Shown: positions 5,996 through 7,347 of the stretch, piece by piece
Layout of the letters: the number at the start of each line of letters is the position of its first letter
Numbering within the stretch: position 1 is the first letter of the stretch
NCBI GenBank assembly: GCA_946183895.1
Contig: CAMHDX010000042.1
Location: 1 to 7,347 of the forward strand
Length of the DNA: 7,347 nucleotides
Origin: an uncultured Porphyromonadaceae bacterium
GTDB lineage: Bacteria; Bacteroidota; Bacteroidia; Bacteroidales; Muribaculaceae
Reading direction: 5' to 3'
Notes under the pieces: model-generated
What the model was told of the DNA's origin: nothing
Databases searched by the model: none
Seen by the model: only the letters and a program-made list of their open reading frames with translations
Program-made: the position numbers and the translations under genes

Positions 5996-7347
5996 ATGAG
6001 CAACCTTAAACCGTTATTCGCTACAGTCGCCGCGATGCTTGTGTCACTCTCCGCCACAGCGGTGACGACGCTTTACTCAAGTTTATCCATCGGCGACTAC
6101 GTGTATAGCATTATCCGTGACAACAGCGGCGCGGACTACGCAGAAATCACCGGTGTGTCAAGCAGCGGCGCCGCCAAGTACAAGAACGCCACCGTTGACC
6201 TGGTCGACAATACTCTTGCCCACGGTGACATGGGCTACTCGTTCACCTCCACCGCCTCCTACACCGGCAAGCGCGGCTCCTACGCCGGTCAACTTGAGGC
6301 CACGGTAATCAACTCCCGCTCCATCTCCACCACCGAGTTCAATGGTGCCAACTGCTATTACGTCCAGTACGTCAACAACGACGGCAGCGTGTCAAAGTAT
6401 GCTGTGACCTCGCTACGCCGCTATGCCCTGAAGCCTTACGCGTCGCGTTACACCCTCGTGGACCTGCGCGACAGCGAGCTGCGCGAGTTGCGCGCCTATT
6501 CGTGTGAAAATCTCACAGCGTTGACGGCACTCTATACCGGTCCGGTCAAGACGATTGGCAACTACGCGTTCGACCAGGCCGCCAAGTTGCAGACAATCGT
6601 CTTCGGCGAGGACCTGACCTCGCTGGGCGAGTACGCTTTCAGGGGCAGTAAGTCCATCGAGACCATCACCGTGCCCACCACCTCGGTCCCCACAGTGAAG
6701 AGCACCACCTTTGACACCGGTCTGAACAAGAGCAAGTGCAACCTGCGTGTGCGCGCCGACATGTACGAGAAGTTCAAGGCCGCCACCGTGTGGAAGGACT
6801 TCTACATCACCGACCTTGACGGCAACGTGCCGGGCAGCGACCCCGAGTACGTGCTGAAGATTACCGGCGTGACGGTCACCTCGAGCAACGCCGGCAAGGG
6901 AGCCATCGTCCCGGGCGTGAGTGTGGTATTCTATGACACATTTGTCACCATCACCATGGACAGCGTGAGTTATACCGGCTATTTAAAGACGTTCATCGAG
7001 ACCAACTATCCGCTGACGGGCATCGTGCTGACGGGCAACAACAAGGTTGTGGCAGCGCAGTTCCTCAAGGCGACCGGCGGCAACGTGCTCATCAACGGCA
7101 ACGACGAGGCGACCCTCGCCACGACCGCCAGCAACTATGTGACGGTGGACGCCAACATCAGGATGATTGCCAACGGCAAGGACCAGACGTGCCTAATCTT
7201 TGGCATGAAGAACATCACGAGCAACGGTGTCACTCGCGCCTTCATGGGTACCAGCGGCTACACCACGCTCTCGCTGAACACCTCCTCCGGCGAGTTCAAG
7301 AGCACCAACTATAGCAGCAACGTGATTTCGGGCATCAAGAAACTTGA
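5996..7347 (+). CDS. Secreted BspA-like leucine-rich-repeat protein, 5' part only
   Basis: The frame is open from ATG 5996 to the window edge (450 complete codons). Residues 1-23 are a signal peptide (K5, hydrophobic core, S-A-T-A cleavage motif), without a lipobox. The mature N-terminus (about 28-75) has the 'G-D-Y-V-Y-S-I ... AEITGVSSSG' form that precedes repeats in BspA-type proteins. LRR_5-type repeats follow: a poor one around 154-180, then T-I-G-N-Y-A-F-D (186-193) with KLQTIVF, and L-G-E-Y-A-F (210-215) with SIETITVP. At 250-269 comes the usual cap, L-R-V-R-A-D-M-Y-E-K-F-K ending V-W-K-D-F. From about 275 on the sequence is Thr/Ser/Asn/Gly-rich, probably beta-structured and of no family I recognise. 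Proteins of this type are exported and often anchored at the cell surface, where they bind host or bacterial partners; the sorting signal would lie beyond the window. The gene has its own promoter and is not part of the polA unit. Confidence 0.85.
   Translation, partial: MSNLKPLFATVAAMLVSLSATAVTTLYSSLSIGDYVYSIIRDNSGADYAEITGVSSSGAAKYKNATVDLVDNTLAHGDMGYSFTSTASYTGKRGSYAGQLEATVINSRSISTTEFNGANCYYVQYVNNDGSVSKYAVTSLRRYALKPYASRYTLVDLRDSELRELRAYSCENLTALTALYTGPVKTIGNYAFDQAAKLQTIVFGEDLTSLGEYAFRGSKSIETITVPTTSVPTVKSTTFDTGLNKSKCNLRVRADMYEKFKAATVWKDFYITDLDGNVPGSDPEYVLKITGVTVTSSNAGKGAIVPGVSVVFYDTFVTITMDSVSYTGYLKTFIETNYPLTGIVLTGNNKVVAAQFLKATGGNVLINGNDEATLATTASNYVTVDANIRMIANGKDQTCLIFGMKNITSNGVTRAFMGTSGYTTLSLNTSSGEFKSTNYSSNVISGIKKL

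Overview
The window looks like chromosomal DNA of the Bacteroidota, most likely a gut Bacteroidales of the Muribaculaceae/Bacteroides type. Three things suggest this. The intergenic regions are AT-rich and carry the Bacteroidales sigma-factor signature TAnnTTTG (-7 box), in one case with a well-spaced TTTG (-33 box). Starts lack Shine-Dalgarno sequences. The last gene is a BspA-type leucine-rich-repeat surface protein of a kind abundant in this order. The coding regions are clearly more GC-rich than the spacers.

Layout: (1) 1-363, minus strand: N-terminal 121 residues of a periplasmic adaptor lipoprotein (HlyD/RND membrane-fusion family), running off the left edge. (2) 364-537: a divergent control region with a -7 box facing each way and three copies of GTTC-N4-TGGG. 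(3) 538-1434, plus: an AraC-family regulator, the natural candidate to bind those copies and control the efflux operon and itself. (4) 1435-1533: a short spacer with a near-perfect inverted repeat overlapping a textbook Bacteroidales promoter. (5) 1534-3030, plus: a polytopic membrane protein with a GT-C-glycosyltransferase-like layout, overlapping by 4 bases (ATGA) with (6) 3027-5798, plus: DNA polymerase I, complete, with intact 5' nuclease and polymerase sites but a proofreading domain that has lost its catalytic acids. (7) 5799-5995: an AT-rich spacer with a 23-codon ORF of doubtful status and the promoter of the next gene. (8) 5996 to the right edge, plus: a secreted BspA-like protein, cut off at the window end.

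Functionally there are three units: a regulator/efflux divergon, a two-gene unit (membrane protein plus polA) that probably shares one promoter and is translationally coupled, and a separately transcribed surface-protein gene. No mobile element, RNA gene, CRISPR array or obviously new multi-gene system is visible. The most informative observations are the symmetric operator set in the divergent region and the proofreading-dead PolA. No gene-free stretch exceeds 300 bases; the longest are 364-537 and 5799-5995, both described.
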